Below are positions 33,259 to 42,396 of a stretch of DNA of 64,000 bases, piece by piece (position 1 is the first letter of the stretch; the number at the start of each line of letters is the position of its first letter). The notes below the pieces were generated by a model, which had not been told where the DNA came from, did no database searches, and saw nothing but the letters and a program-made list of their open reading frames with translations. The position numbers and the translations under genes are program-made. Source of the stretch: Methylophaga sp. (GTDB taxonomy: Bacteria; Pseudomonadota; Gammaproteobacteria; Nitrosococcales; Methylophagaceae); the NCBI GenBank assembly GCA_030148085.1, contig JASBUF010000030.1, forward strand, positions 24,682 to 88,681, written 5' to 3'.

Positions 33259-33732
33259 ATGACAATCGAACAGAAACCGCCCTTTCCCCCTTTTGACGAA
33301 GACAGCGCTAAACAAAATGTCCGCATGGCCGAGAATGCCTGTAACGGAAGAGATCCTGAAAAAGTCGCCCTGGCCTATACCGTCGATAGCCAATGGCGTA
33401 ACCGAGCTGAATTCCCTCAAGGTCGTGAGCAGATCAAAGCCTTTTTACAGCGCAAATGGAGCCGTGAACTTGACTACCGCCTTATCAAAGAACTCTGGGC
33501 CTATGACAACAACCGTATTGCGGTTCGCTTTGCCTATGAGTGGCACGACGATGCCGTGAACTGGTTTCGCTCCTATGGCAATGAAAACTGGGAGTTTGAT
33601 GAGAATGGTCTGATGAAAACCCGTCATGCCAGCATCAACGACATGCCTATCAAGGAGTCAGAGCGGAAGATGCGCTGGCCGAAAGGCCCTCGACCAGAAG
33701 CTTATCCTTCGCTAACAGAGTTAGGACTCTGA
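33259..33732 (+). CDS. DUF1348 family (NTF2-like) protein
   Basis: A 157-residue protein with the NTF2-like cone fold pattern of DUF1348: [44 protein letters not shown] and FAYEWHD...[12 protein letters not shown]. No catalytic activity is established for the family. The gene is divergent from a TetR gene and probably repressed by it, so it may respond to a small ligand. Confidence 0.88.
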   Translation: MTIEQKPPFPPFDEDSAKQNVRMAENACNGRDPEKVALAYTVDSQWRNRAEFPQGREQIKAFLQRKWSRELDYRLIKELWAYDNNRIAVRFAYEWHDDAVNWFRSYGNENWEFDENGLMKTRHASINDMPIKESERKMRWPKGPRPEAYPSLTELGL

Positions 33733-33792
33733 ATAGTCGCAAACACCGTTACTCAGGTAGCATAAAGTTGTTTCTATTAAACTGAGAACAGC

Positions 33793-34434
33793 ATGGAACA
33801 CGTTGTGTTACTTCACGGCCTGGCCCGAACACCACGCTGCATGCGCAGGCTTGCAGCACGGCTGAGCACTGCCGGCTACACAGTTCACAATATTGGCTAT
33901 CGCTCTACCCGACTGACGATTGAGCAGGCTGCTGAGCAATACTTAAGTAAAACGCTCAGCTCTATCAGTGAAACAGATACGATCAATGTCGTGACTCATT
34001 CTCTGGGTGGAATAATACTGCGGCTTTATCTGAGCCAAAATACGATGAGTAACCTCGGGCGCGTGGTAATGCTGGCACCACCGAACCAAGGTAGCGAAGT
34101 CGTCGATAAGCTACGTCACTGGTGGCTATTTCGCTGGTTTAATGGCCCAGCAGGCCTGCAGCTGGGAACTGATCCGCTAAGCATGCCCAGACAACTTCCT
34201 GCAGCCGACTTTGACCTCGGTGTTATCGCGGGGAATAAAACCCTTAATTTGTGGCTATCGACCCTGTTACCGACACCTAATGATGGCAAAGTCAGCGTCA
34301 AATCAACCCAAGTTGAAGGCATGAGCGAGCATATCACCCTGCCGGTCACTCACCCCTTTATCATGCAAAACAAGCAGGTGATTACGCATACACTGCACTT
34401 TTTACAACACGGAACCTTCGACTTGAACCATTAG
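33793..34434 (+). CDS. Alpha/beta hydrolase (small lipase/esterase-like)
   Basis: A 213-residue alpha/beta hydrolase. LLHGLARTP forms the oxyanion loop, THSLGG the nucleophile elbow (Ser near residue 74), and a late His in VTHPF completes the likely triad. Similar short proteins are annotated as esterase/lipase/cardiolipin-hydrolase-like, substrate unknown. No signal peptide is seen. It stands 57 bp before ppiC, whose TATAAT-like box at 34453-34458 suggests a separate promoter. Confidence 0.8.
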   Translation: MEHVVLLHGLARTPRCMRRLAARLSTAGYTVHNIGYRSTRLTIEQAAEQYLSKTLSSISETDTINVVTHSLGGIILRLYLSQNTMSNLGRVVMLAPPNQGSEVVDKLRHWWLFRWFNGPAGLQLGTDPLSMPRQLPAADFDLGVIAGNKTLNLWLSTLLPTPNDGKVSVKSTQVEGMSEHITLPVTHPFIMQNKQVITHTLHFLQHGTFDLNH

Positions 34435-34490
34435 CCCTGAGTCGACTGGTGCTATAATTGCCACCTTTTTACACGAACGAGGGTCATAAC

Positions 34491-34772
34491 ATGGCAAAAG
34501 CAACCGCGAGACATATTCTGGTAGACAGTGAAGAAATCTGTCTGGAACTGAAAAAAGAAATCGAGCAAGGTGCTGATTTCGGCGATATCGCGAAGGAATA
34601 CTCTTCTTGCCCATCAGGCAGCCAGGGCGGTGATCTGGGTGAATTTGGCCCAGGCATGATGGTACCGGAATTCGACAAAGTGGTTTTCTCAGCACCAGTG
34701 AACACTGTTCAGGGTCCGGTGAAAACCCAGTTCGGTTATCACCTGCTGGAAGTCACCAGCCGCACTGAATAA
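34491..34772 (+). CDS. ppiC: Parvulin-type peptidyl-prolyl isomerase
   Basis: A 93-residue single-domain parvulin ([64 protein letters not shown]), the size and pattern of E. coli PpiC. It is cytoplasmic and catalyses proline cis/trans isomerisation. A strong terminator follows. Confidence 0.95.
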   Translation: MAKATARHILVDSEEICLELKKEIEQGADFGDIAKEYSSCPSGSQGGDLGEFGPGMMVPEFDKVVFSAPVNTVQGPVKTQFGYHLLEVTSRTE

Positions 34773-34790
34773 GTTCTGCCTAGTCAGCAT

Positions 34791-34818
34791 AAAAAACCCG
34801 GCCTAAGCCGGGTTTTTT
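34791..34818. terminator. Bidirectional terminator after ppiC
   Basis: A6, CCCGGC, loop CTAA, GCCGGG, T6: a symmetric hairpin between convergent ppiC and the small exported-repeat gene. Confidence 0.93.
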
Positions 34819-34838
34819 ATTGGGTTTAAATCACGCTC

Positions 34839-35126
34839 TCAAGACTTTTTCGCCTGCGTCTGCACGTAGGCATCACTGATAGGATTAAACTGTTGAGGTC
34901 GTAGTAACTCAGTTTGGCTATCCAGTTGTGCTTTAAAGGTCGGTTGCGTTTTTTTCATTGCTTCCAGTTGCAGATAACGATCCGAGAAGAAATTAAACGC
35001 CTGTGGGCGCAATTGTGTTTTTTGTGCCTGCATCTGTTCTGTCATCGCCTGCTCTGGCGTTAAGGCAAAAGCTGGGGCAGTCATTAATCCGGTAGTAACA
35101 ATCAGTGCGCTAAATACGGTTTTCAT
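34839..35126 (-). CDS. Small exported protein with two LRPQxFN repeats
   Basis: A 95-residue protein with a signal peptide ending APAFA. The mature part of about 74 residues holds two copies of a motif, LRPQAFNFFSDRYLQ and LRPQQFNPISDAYVQ, each followed by a Gln/Lys-rich helix. I do not recognise a family. The periplasmic location and repeated RPQxFN pattern are the only clues. The 154-bp gap to dinG shows nothing else recognised. Confidence 0.65.
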   Translation of the reverse strand: MKTVFSALIVTTGLMTAPAFALTPEQAMTEQMQAQKTQLRPQAFNFFSDRYLQLEAMKKTQPTFKAQLDSQTELLRPQQFNPISDAYVQTQAKKS

Positions 35127-35280
35127 CTCAGTCTTCTCCTAGTCTGACTACGAATGAATAGAACGGTCTTACACAGTTGAGTCCATCTTAGTCAGCGTTT
35201 AGGAGTTTGAACCGAGCAGAGTCTCTCAAACATCAGGGAAAAGCTTCCTGAACCCGTCTTGCGGTGTGAAATAGCACACA

Positions 35281-37362
35281 CTATTTCTCTACTAAACGGT
35301 AATCCGGTAGATGCTCGAGTAATTGTCTGCCATACGCTTTGGTGAGCAGACGCCGATCCAAGATCGTAATACGGCCTTTATCGGTTTCCTTGCGCAATAA
35401 ACGACCACAAGCCTGAATCAACTTCACGCTGACTGCAGGCAGCGACAAGGCTGTGAACGGCTGCCCCCCCTTCTGGATAATCCACTCCTGCTTGGCCTGC
35501 TCGATAGGACGGGTAAATACCGGAAACGGTAATTTGGTAATGATCACGTGGGTACAGAGGTTACCGGGGAGATCCACCCCTTCGGCAAAGCAATCCATAC
35601 CGAAAATAATACTGCCATGCCCGGCCTCTATCTGGCGGATATGGCGCAGCACCATATTCTTCGGTGACAAAGTGTCGCCCTGAATTAGCACCAGTCGGCT
35701 GATTTGTGCCGGAAGTTGTCGGTACACCTCTTCCATCACTTCCCGCGATGTAAACAAAACCAGTGTGGCTTCTTTGGTATCAATAAGCTCTGATAGCTTC
35801 TCCACGACCTCACGCCGCCACTGCTGCTGGTTCTCATTCGGTATGGAACGCATGGCCGGCAGGCTTAAAGTTGCCTGGTCGCTGTAGTTAAACGGTGATG
35901 GTACAGCGAGGAAATGCTGTTCATTAAAACGATACAGACCTGCATCCATACGAAAACGATGGAATAAGCCCATACCCCGTAAGGTGGCTGAGGTTAACAC
36001 CACACCAAAGGCGCGTGACCACAGACTGCGGTCAAGAAAATACGCAGCGGTCATCGGTCCAGCATGCACCACCAATGTTTCCTGCTTACCTACCTTTTCG
36101 ACCGAAAGCCAGCGTACATTGGGCGGACGATCTTCCTGATCCGGCTCCAAAAACAGCGCCATAAAATCGATCAGATAGCCGAAGATATTCTGTACGGTGC
36201 CCACCTGAGGCAACAGTGCTTCACCAACTTTATTGGATAGCTGTGTTTTTTCCAGCCCTTCTTTGATCCACTTAGCCAACAAGGAATAATGCTTGTAGAT
36301 ATTGTTCGCCCGCTGTAGCAGGTTCTGGCACGGGATAATCATCGCGTTGACTAAGGGACTGTTCCAGAAAATACGGGGTTCACTGATACGCTTTTCGACT
36401 AAGTCCTGTACCAGGCCATCACTGTGCAACAGGGTTTCCAATTGCTGCAGCTGACTCATTACCGCTGGCAGGTCTTTGCGCAGCTCCGCCAGCATATAAC
36501 CGAAATCATGCTGACGAAATGCCAAAGCCGAGGGAATCTTTTTCAACACACTGTCAGCCGTTTCGGTAGTTTGGTAGAGCTGGATAAAGTTGAGTGCTTT
36601 GGCCGCATGATCGAGCGCCTTACGAGGCAGGTTGTGCGCCTCATCAAAGACAAACAGCACTTCTTCCGGGTTTGGTAATACCAAGCCGCCACCCAAATCG
36701 GCATCACTCAATATTAAATCATGGTTAGCCACGACCACTTGAGCAGCGGCCATTTCACGGCGCAGTTTGTAATACGGACAGCGCAAATAGAAGGTACAAC
36801 TCTTCGCAGCACAACCTTCTGAATCCGTCGATATCTGATGCCATAAATCAGGATGAACCTTGTCACGCCGACTGTCACGGTCACCGTCCCAACGTTCCTG
36901 GTCCCATTCACTCAGCATTTGCTTGGCTGCCGCCAAATGTAGCGCCTGCTGGTATTTTTCATCAACACCGATGTCCAGCGTCTGCTGCTCAGGCTGGGTT
37001 GCGAGCTGCGTCAGTTTGCTGGGACACAGGTAACGACGCCGTCCTTTCACCTGAACAAAACGGATGGGCTCTTCCAATGCTGCTGAAAACTGTGGCAAGT
37101 CCTTTTGAATCAACTGCTGCTGCAGGTTGACTGTCGCCGTACTGATAACCAGCGTCTTTTTATTCGTCAGTGCAGCCTCAATCGTTCCGCTCAAATAAGC
37201 CAACGTTTTACCTACGCCGGTTGGTGCCTCTACCACGGCCACGCGTTGCTGAGGCGGCCTCTGCATTGTCTTAGCGATAAACTCGCTCATCTGTTGTTGC
37301 TGTGGACGTGGCTTGAAGTCGCCGATGCTCTCCTGCAAACGCTTGAATATCGTGTCAGTCAA
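35281..37362 (-). CDS. dinG: ATP-dependent DNA helicase DinG
   Basis: A 693-residue XPD-like superfamily 2 helicase. Walker A is APTGVGKT (residues 46-53), Walker B DEAH at 240-243. Four cysteines, C113, C184, C189 and C195, form the expected 4Fe-4S cluster site between them. DinG unwinds D-loops, R-loops and forked DNA, helping replication past transcription. The gene seems to start at TTG 37362; no in-frame ATG lies nearby upstream. No LexA box was recognised. Confidence 0.92.
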   Translation of the reverse strand: MTDTIFKRLQESIGDFKPRPQQQQMSEFIAKTMQRPPQQRVAVVEAPTGVGKTLAYLSGTIEAALTNKKTLVISTATVNLQQQLIQKDLPQFSAALEEPIRFVQVKGRRRYLCPSKLTQLATQPEQQTLDIGVDEKYQQALHLAAAKQMLSEWDQERWDGDRDSRRDKVHPDLWHQISTDSEGCAAKSCTFYLRCPYYKLRREMAAAQVVVANHDLILSDADLGGGLVLPNPEEVLFVFDEAHNLPRKALDHAAKALNFIQLYQTTETADSVLKKIPSALAFRQHDFGYMLAELRKDLPAVMSQLQQLETLLHSDGLVQDLVEKRISEPRIFWNSPLVNAMIIPCQNLLQRANNIYKHYSLLAKWIKEGLEKTQLSNKVGEALLPQVGTVQNIFGYLIDFMALFLEPDQEDRPPNVRWLSVEKVGKQETLVVHAGPMTAAYFLDRSLWSRAFGVVLTSATLRGMGLFHRFRMDAGLYRFNEQHFLAVPSPFNYSDQATLSLPAMRSIPNENQQQWRREVVEKLSELIDTKEATLVLFTSREVMEEVYRQLPAQISRLVLIQGDTLSPKNMVLRHIRQIEAGHGSIIFGMDCFAEGVDLPGNLCTHVIITKLPFPVFTRPIEQAKQEWIIQKGGQPFTALSLPAVSVKLIQACGRLLRKETDKGRITILDRRLLTKAYGRQLLEHLPDYRLVEK

Positions 37363-37561
37363 CGATTGCTGTCCGTAATAAAGACATAAAACACCATTAC
37401 ACAGAGGTGATATGCTGAAAATTGCACAATAGAGACAAGCCGATTAGCGATTAGAGAATTTGCTATTGTCCTAATCTGAGCCATGCAATTCAATCATTAA
37501 GCTGTTCAAAACCCGATTAAATTTTTTACACTGGGAGTAAATAAGAAGGGAGCACAGTACT

Positions 37562-38515
37562 ATGACTGAACATATGCCCCGCCCCATCTGCACACTCTGC
37601 CTGAATCCGGCACTGGATGTGACCTATCACGTTGCCAAATTAATTCCCGATGAAAAATCGCGCTCAGCCAGCGCCCGCCACGATCCTGGCGGCAATGGCA
37701 TCAATATCGGTCGCGCATTGAAACGGATGAATATTTCATCCCATACGATTTGTGTCATTGCAGGCAGCGTTGGTCAAATCTTTAAAACCCTGCTAAAAGA
37801 CCAGCTCGATCATGTCGTATATGAGGAAATTGAAGGAGAAACCCGCATCAATACGACGATTATCGAGACAGATACCCATACGCAATACCAGGTTACCGGC
37901 AGTGGCACTGACATTCCCCCAGCCGAAATTGTCCGTATCGCCAATGACTTTATTGAGGTAACGTCTAACGGCTACGGCATTATCACCGGCTCTTGTCAGC
38001 CCAATATTCACGTTACGCTCTATGCCGATCTGGTTCAGCGACTGAATGAGCAAGGTGCGCGTGCAGTTGTCGATGCGCATGGCGAAATGCTCAAACTGGC
38101 GATCGCGGAGAAGCCTTTTTTAATCAAACCCAATAAACATGAACTCGAACAAATGCTCAATAAGCCGCTGCAATCGGTGGAAGCGGTAGCTGAATGTGCC
38201 CGCGGCATACAACGCAGTGGTGTGGATTTCGTCTGTGTTTCACTCAGTCACGAAGGCGCACTCTTAGTCAGCCCTGACAACAGCTATTACGCACCAACAT
38301 TAGATGTGCCCGTTAATACCACCGTCGGCGCAGGTGACTCCATGGTCGCCGGGATGGTTGCTTCGTTCAATATGTATGAGAACGCTGAGCTCGCACTGAG
38401 ATGGGGTATTGCCTGTGGCGCCGGTACAGTCATGCATCCCGGCACAGAACTCTTCAATTCCGAAGAAATTTCTGAATTGCAGAGCAAAGTGCTAGTTAAA
38501 CAGTTGGATATTTGA
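37562..38515 (+). CDS. PfkB family hexose-phosphate kinase (1-phosphofructokinase type)
   Basis: A 317-residue ribokinase-fold kinase: CLNPALDVTY substrate lid, PGGNGINIGRALKRM, and the anion-hole and catalytic motif TTVGAGDSMVAGM near residue 257. The TxNPxxD start fits 1-phosphofructokinase, tagatose-6-phosphate kinase and Pfk-2 members, so the exact sugar phosphate is open. It is not in a fru operon here. The 199 bp upstream contain a GGGAGTAA and GGGAGC ribosome-site region but no further gene. Confidence 0.85.
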   Translation: MTEHMPRPICTLCLNPALDVTYHVAKLIPDEKSRSASARHDPGGNGINIGRALKRMNISSHTICVIAGSVGQIFKTLLKDQLDHVVYEEIEGETRINTTIIETDTHTQYQVTGSGTDIPPAEIVRIANDFIEVTSNGYGIITGSCQPNIHVTLYADLVQRLNEQGARAVVDAHGEMLKLAIAEKPFLIKPNKHELEQMLNKPLQSVEAVAECARGIQRSGVDFVCVSLSHEGALLVSPDNSYYAPTLDVPVNTTVGAGDSMVAGMVASFNMYENAELALRWGIACGAGTVMHPGTELFNSEEISELQSKVLVKQLDI

Positions 38516-38575
38516 TTAAAAACGCAACTCTTAATCAAGTTGGCTGACACCATGATTTTCCGCTGGCTTTACCTT

Positions 38576-38920
38576 TCAAACGAATGCCATGGAAATAATG
38601 AAACCAATTCCCATACCGCCAGTAAAAGTAATTGCGGCATCCGCATAGTAAAGCAGCGGATGTTTAAACTCGGGCTTTGCACGAAAAGCCCTGTATGGGT
38701 TATCACGATATTCGTCTTTTATAGAAAAGGTATTGAATAACTTAGAGAACAACACATATGCCAGTGCGTTCATCAACACGTCACTATGGGATAGATCTGA
38801 TACATTCAGATCCATGTTCAGCACCAGAACTATACCTACGATAAGAGATAACCAAGCAAGGTAGAAATGATGAAATTGGATATCCCCAACATCATGATGA
38901 TCGTATTTGTGTTTATCCAT
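38576..38920 (-). CDS. Small integral membrane protein of unknown function
   Basis: A 114-residue protein with about three hydrophobic stretches (FYLAWLSLIVGIVLVLNM, LMNALAYVLFSKLF, ITFTGGMGIGFIISMAFV) after a His/Asp-rich N-terminus (DKHKYDHHDVGD). No family is recognised. It lies alone between the kinase and recJ. Confidence 0.6.
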   Translation of the reverse strand: MDKHKYDHHDVGDIQFHHFYLAWLSLIVGIVLVLNMDLNVSDLSHSDVLMNALAYVLFSKLFNTFSIKDEYRDNPYRAFRAKPEFKHPLLYYADAAITFTGGMGIGFIISMAFV

Positions 38921-39023
38921 AACCTTTATTAAATCCGTTTATTCAGTCAGTTATTAAATCTCGATAAAACCGTTAGCTCAGCCAACATGAGTTACTGCAT
39001 GTATTTGTATACCAACTGCTGAG

Positions 39024-40760
39024 TCAAACCGGCTGCAATAATTCATCCACCAAAAATTGCACCGATTTGCTGGCCCGAAACTCGTTGACTGCCAGTCTAT
39101 AACGGATCAGTACTTTGGAGCCTTGCTCCAACCAATCAGGTTTGACCTGTCTGAACGCCATCGCCGTGATTTTTCGGCTATCCGGCAGACTTAAACTTAG
39201 CCGTAAATGATCCTGATCCTGCCCGACTAAACGCCAGTCAGCGACTTCAAACAGACCGTGGAATCGGGGCTCTTCAAAACCCTGTCCCCATGGGGCCGCG
39301 TTGGGTAATTGCTCAGCCAAATCCAGGTTAATTTCTTCGTGGTGAAGTTCGCCATCGGAATGCAGATTTTGCTGGTAAACAGACGGGTCAACCATTTCTG
39401 TTAAAACAGTTTCAAACGCAGTGGCAAAGGTCTGGAAATCATCCAGCTTTAAGGTCAAACCGGCAGCCATGGCATGACCGCCGAAACGTTGCAGCATCTC
39501 AGGGTGACGGCTGGCAATACGCACTAAGACATCACGAATATGCACACCGGCAATCGAACGCGCCGAGCCTTTGATTTCGCCCTCATTGCCCGGTGCAAAG
39601 GCAATCACGGGGCGATGCAGTTTTTCCTTAATGCGAGAGGCCAATAAACCAATCACGCCCTGATGCCAATTTGAATCAAACAGGCAGAAACCGGGTGCCT
39701 GATTGTCTGCATCCAAAGACAGGCCGTCGAGCATACTTAAGGCATCCTGCTGCATCTGTTGTTCGACGGCGCGGCGTTCCTGATTAATCTGATCCAGTTG
39801 CGACGCGACCATCAATGCCTGTTGCCAGTTATCACTCAATAGCAAATTTATCCCCAAACCCATATCATCCATCCGACCTGCGGCATTAAGTCTGGGGGCG
39901 ATACTGAACGCTAAATCCGGACTGGCCAGCTTAGCCGCTTCGCGTCCGGCGACTTGTGCCAGAGCCAGAATGCCTGCACAGGCACGACGCTGGCGCATGC
40001 GTTTGAGACCAACATCCACCAAGGTTCGATTGAGCTGATCCAGTGGGACAACATCCGCGACGGTACCCAGCGCTACCAGATCCAGCCAGTCACTGACATT
40101 GGGTTGTTTCAGATTCTGTTCATCAAACCAGTTCTGCTCTCGAAGGGTCTGACGCAGGCCCAATAACAGGTAAAAACAGACGCCAACACCGGCCAGATTC
40201 TTCGAGGGGAAAGTATCTCCCGGCTGATTGGGGTTAATAATGGCATCGGCTTGGGGCAGCAATTCACCAGCCAGATGGTGATCGGTGACCAGCACCTTGA
40301 TACCACGTTGTTTGGCGGCATCCACACCCGCCACTGCAGCAATACCGTTATCAACAGTGAGCAGTAAATCCGGTTGCTTATCCGGTGAAACCTCATTAAG
40401 TAATTCAGGCGTCAGACCGTAACCATGTACAAAGCGATTCGGCACAATAAAGTCGATGTTTTTAAGCCCCATGGCTTTAAGGCCACGAATCGCCAGTGCA
40501 CAACTGGTTGCACCGTCACTGTCAAAGTCTGCAACGACGGTGACTTTCCATTTTTGCTTTAAGGCCTCAAGCAGTAACGCCACGGCCTGCTCCATACCCA
40601 GCATCTGCTCTGGACGGGGTAAGTCGGTCAACTCAAAGAACAGATGTTCAGCCTTTTGAATGCCTCTGGCTGCCAGCACACGGCGTAGGCATTCCGGCCA
40701 GCTATCTGGCAGTTTTTCCCAGCCACTGCTATCACGTTGTCTGATTTCGACCTGTTTCAT
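39024..40760 (-). CDS. recJ: Single-stranded-DNA-specific exonuclease RecJ
   Basis: A 578-residue DHH-family 5'-3' exonuclease. Catalytic motifs are VVADFDSDGATS (motif I), TVDNGIA, VTDHHLAG (the DHH-type motif), and APRLNAAGRMDD; the DHHA1 domain has the RFGGHAMAAGLT motif. RecJ acts in RecFOR recombination and mismatch repair. ATG 40760 overlaps the stop of rpfE by ATGA; a longer in-frame start would sit inside rpfE. Confidence 0.95.
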   Translation of the reverse strand: MKQVEIRQRDSSGWEKLPDSWPECLRRVLAARGIQKAEHLFFELTDLPRPEQMLGMEQAVALLLEALKQKWKVTVVADFDSDGATSCALAIRGLKAMGLKNIDFIVPNRFVHGYGLTPELLNEVSPDKQPDLLLTVDNGIAAVAGVDAAKQRGIKVLVTDHHLAGELLPQADAIINPNQPGDTFPSKNLAGVGVCFYLLLGLRQTLREQNWFDEQNLKQPNVSDWLDLVALGTVADVVPLDQLNRTLVDVGLKRMRQRRACAGILALAQVAGREAAKLASPDLAFSIAPRLNAAGRMDDMGLGINLLLSDNWQQALMVASQLDQINQERRAVEQQMQQDALSMLDGLSLDADNQAPGFCLFDSNWHQGVIGLLASRIKEKLHRPVIAFAPGNEGEIKGSARSIAGVHIRDVLVRIASRHPEMLQRFGGHAMAAGLTLKLDDFQTFATAFETVLTEMVDPSVYQQNLHSDGELHHEEINLDLAEQLPNAAPWGQGFEEPRFHGLFEVADWRLVGQDQDHLRLSLSLPDSRKITAMAFRQVKPDWLEQGSKVLIRYRLAVNEFRASKSVQFLVDELLQPV

Positions 40761-41686
40761 AACCAGATTTTCCAACTTCGTAATGGTGTGAGCCGATAGC
40801 TGCCCCACTCCGGCACAATCACTTCCAGTTCGTTTAACTGCCAGCGTTTAAGTGCCAGAAATGCGGGCAGTAGCCAGTGTTGTGTCAAAGCATCCAGTTG
40901 CGACTGCCAGTCCTGTTCTTTATCAAATGCCATCACATGCAAGGCCGTCTCAGCGTTGATTTGCTTATAGGCTGACGTATCCCTCAGATAGGGTGACTGG
41001 CTGAATTCTGCCAGTCTGGCAACTAGACTATCGTCGCCGGAGACGTGTTCCCATGACTGCAATCTTGGCAACGTGCCTTTCCCCCAAAACCAAAGGCTAT
41101 TGACTGGCAGTTTACCGGCAGCTTCCCGTGTCTGATTTTCAGGGCAATCGAATAAGACCATCTGCACCTCATTCCAGAGTCGAATCCATTGTTGTGCATC
41201 GGCACCTGTGGGTAGAAAACCGGTTACAGTCTGACCATCCAGCCCTTCTAAGGCACTAAACTCGGTATCAACCGGTTGTTGAAGTTCTATAAGCCAGTGG
41301 TCTGCCGTTTGTACGCTTAAGCTTGCACCAAACTCTTCAAACAAGCCCTGCACGCGACGGCAGAGTGCTTCTGCCTCTTCCATGGAGAGTTCAAGATCGC
41401 GATAAAACAACCGCAATTTATCCCTATCCGGGTGCAGATAGCAGGGATCGGCGCAGAGACTGTTTGCAGATCCACCTCGCAGCATGGCGATAGGTAAAGC
41501 GTTTGGTGCGGCTGTATTTTCTGCGAATAGATTAATTAGCTGTTGATAATAGCCCGCTTCTCTCGCCTCAAATCGAGCCTTTTTCAGCAAGCTTTGTAGC
41601 TCAGTAGGTATTAAACCGCGATTGATATCACTGGCAAAGAGAAATGCATAATCAGATAAAACCAGCGTCAGCCGGGGTTTACTCAC
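40757..41686 (-). CDS. RpfE-like protein (phosphoglycerate-mutase-related)
   Basis: A 309-residue protein of the group annotated as regulatory protein RpfE or cofactor-independent phosphoglycerate mutase-like. It shows ALPIAMLRGGSANSLCADPCYLHPDRDKLRLF, WGKGTLPRL, and a conserved late Leu/Trp-rich region. The neighbour recJ is the same partner as in the Xanthomonas rpf cluster. Its role is not known. It is coupled to recJ downstream (4-base overlap) and to hda upstream (8-base overlap). Confidence 0.7.
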   Translation of the reverse strand: MSKPRLTLVLSDYAFLFASDINRGLIPTELQSLLKKARFEAREAGYYQQLINLFAENTAAPNALPIAMLRGGSANSLCADPCYLHPDRDKLRLFYRDLELSMEEAEALCRRVQGLFEEFGASLSVQTADHWLIELQQPVDTEFSALEGLDGQTVTGFLPTGADAQQWIRLWNEVQMVLFDCPENQTREAAGKLPVNSLWFWGKGTLPRLQSWEHVSGDDSLVARLAEFSQSPYLRDTSAYKQINAETALHVMAFDKEQDWQSQLDALTQHWLLPAFLALKRWQLNELEVIVPEWGSYRLTPLRSWKIWL

Positions 41687-42383
41687 CCGTCAGCACCTGA
41701 CGGATAAACGGTATGGTCAGCTTACGCTTGGCCTGTAATGAGGCTTTGTCCAGACGTTGCAGAACCTGCATCAGGGCTGGCATATCACGACCATAGTGGC
41801 GCAACAGATACTGGGCGACTTCTTCACTCATGGTCAGGCCGCGCGTCTGTGACTGTAGTATCAAAGCCTGCTGTTTCTGTTCATCACTCATGTTAGTGAG
41901 TTGATAGACAAGGCCAGTCGCAAGTCGGGAACGCAGATCGGGTAACTCAATGGTGATATTGGCTGGGCTGTGTTCCGTTGCAACCAGCAGATGGCCATTG
42001 GCATCATGTAAACGGTTAAAGCAGTGGAATAAAGCCACTTCCCATTCACGGTTTCCCGCCACAGCTTCTAAATCATCCAAACACAATAGGTCTGCCTGCT
42101 CCAGAGACTGCAATACGGCAGGCTCAGCAGTCGCAATCAACTCGGCCAGCGACAGATAAATCACGCGGTAGCCTTGCTGCTGGACTTTTTCAGCGCAGGC
42201 AATCAGCAGGTGTGTTTTACCCGTACCCGCTTCACCTGCGAGGTATAAAAAGTCCATGCTCTCAAGCGAACTGAAGGCATCCAGCGCCTGGCTGGTTTCC
42301 GGTCTGGCAAACAGAAAATTATCGAAACGGTAAATTTCCTGCGGCGTCAGGCGCAAGGTTAACTGTGTTTGGGCAACGGACAT
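41679..42383 (-). CDS. hda: DnaA regulatory inactivator Hda
   Basis: A 234-residue AAA+ protein homologous to DnaA domain III. It has an N-terminal clamp-binding-like QLTLRL, Walker A GEAGTGKT and Walker B CLDDLEAVAG, and the box RSRLATGLVYQL. With the sliding clamp it stimulates hydrolysis of DnaA-ATP and prevents over-initiation. The N-terminal YRFDNFLFARP is typical. It ends 8 bases inside rpfE. Confidence 0.92.
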   Translation of the reverse strand: MSVAQTQLTLRLTPQEIYRFDNFLFARPETSQALDAFSSLESMDFLYLAGEAGTGKTHLLIACAEKVQQQGYRVIYLSLAELIATAEPAVLQSLEQADLLCLDDLEAVAGNREWEVALFHCFNRLHDANGHLLVATEHSPANITIELPDLRSRLATGLVYQLTNMSDEQKQQALILQSQTRGLTMSEEVAQYLLRHYGRDMPALMQVLQRLDKASLQAKRKLTIPFIRQVLTGE

Positions 42384-42396
42384 TTAAATTAATAAC

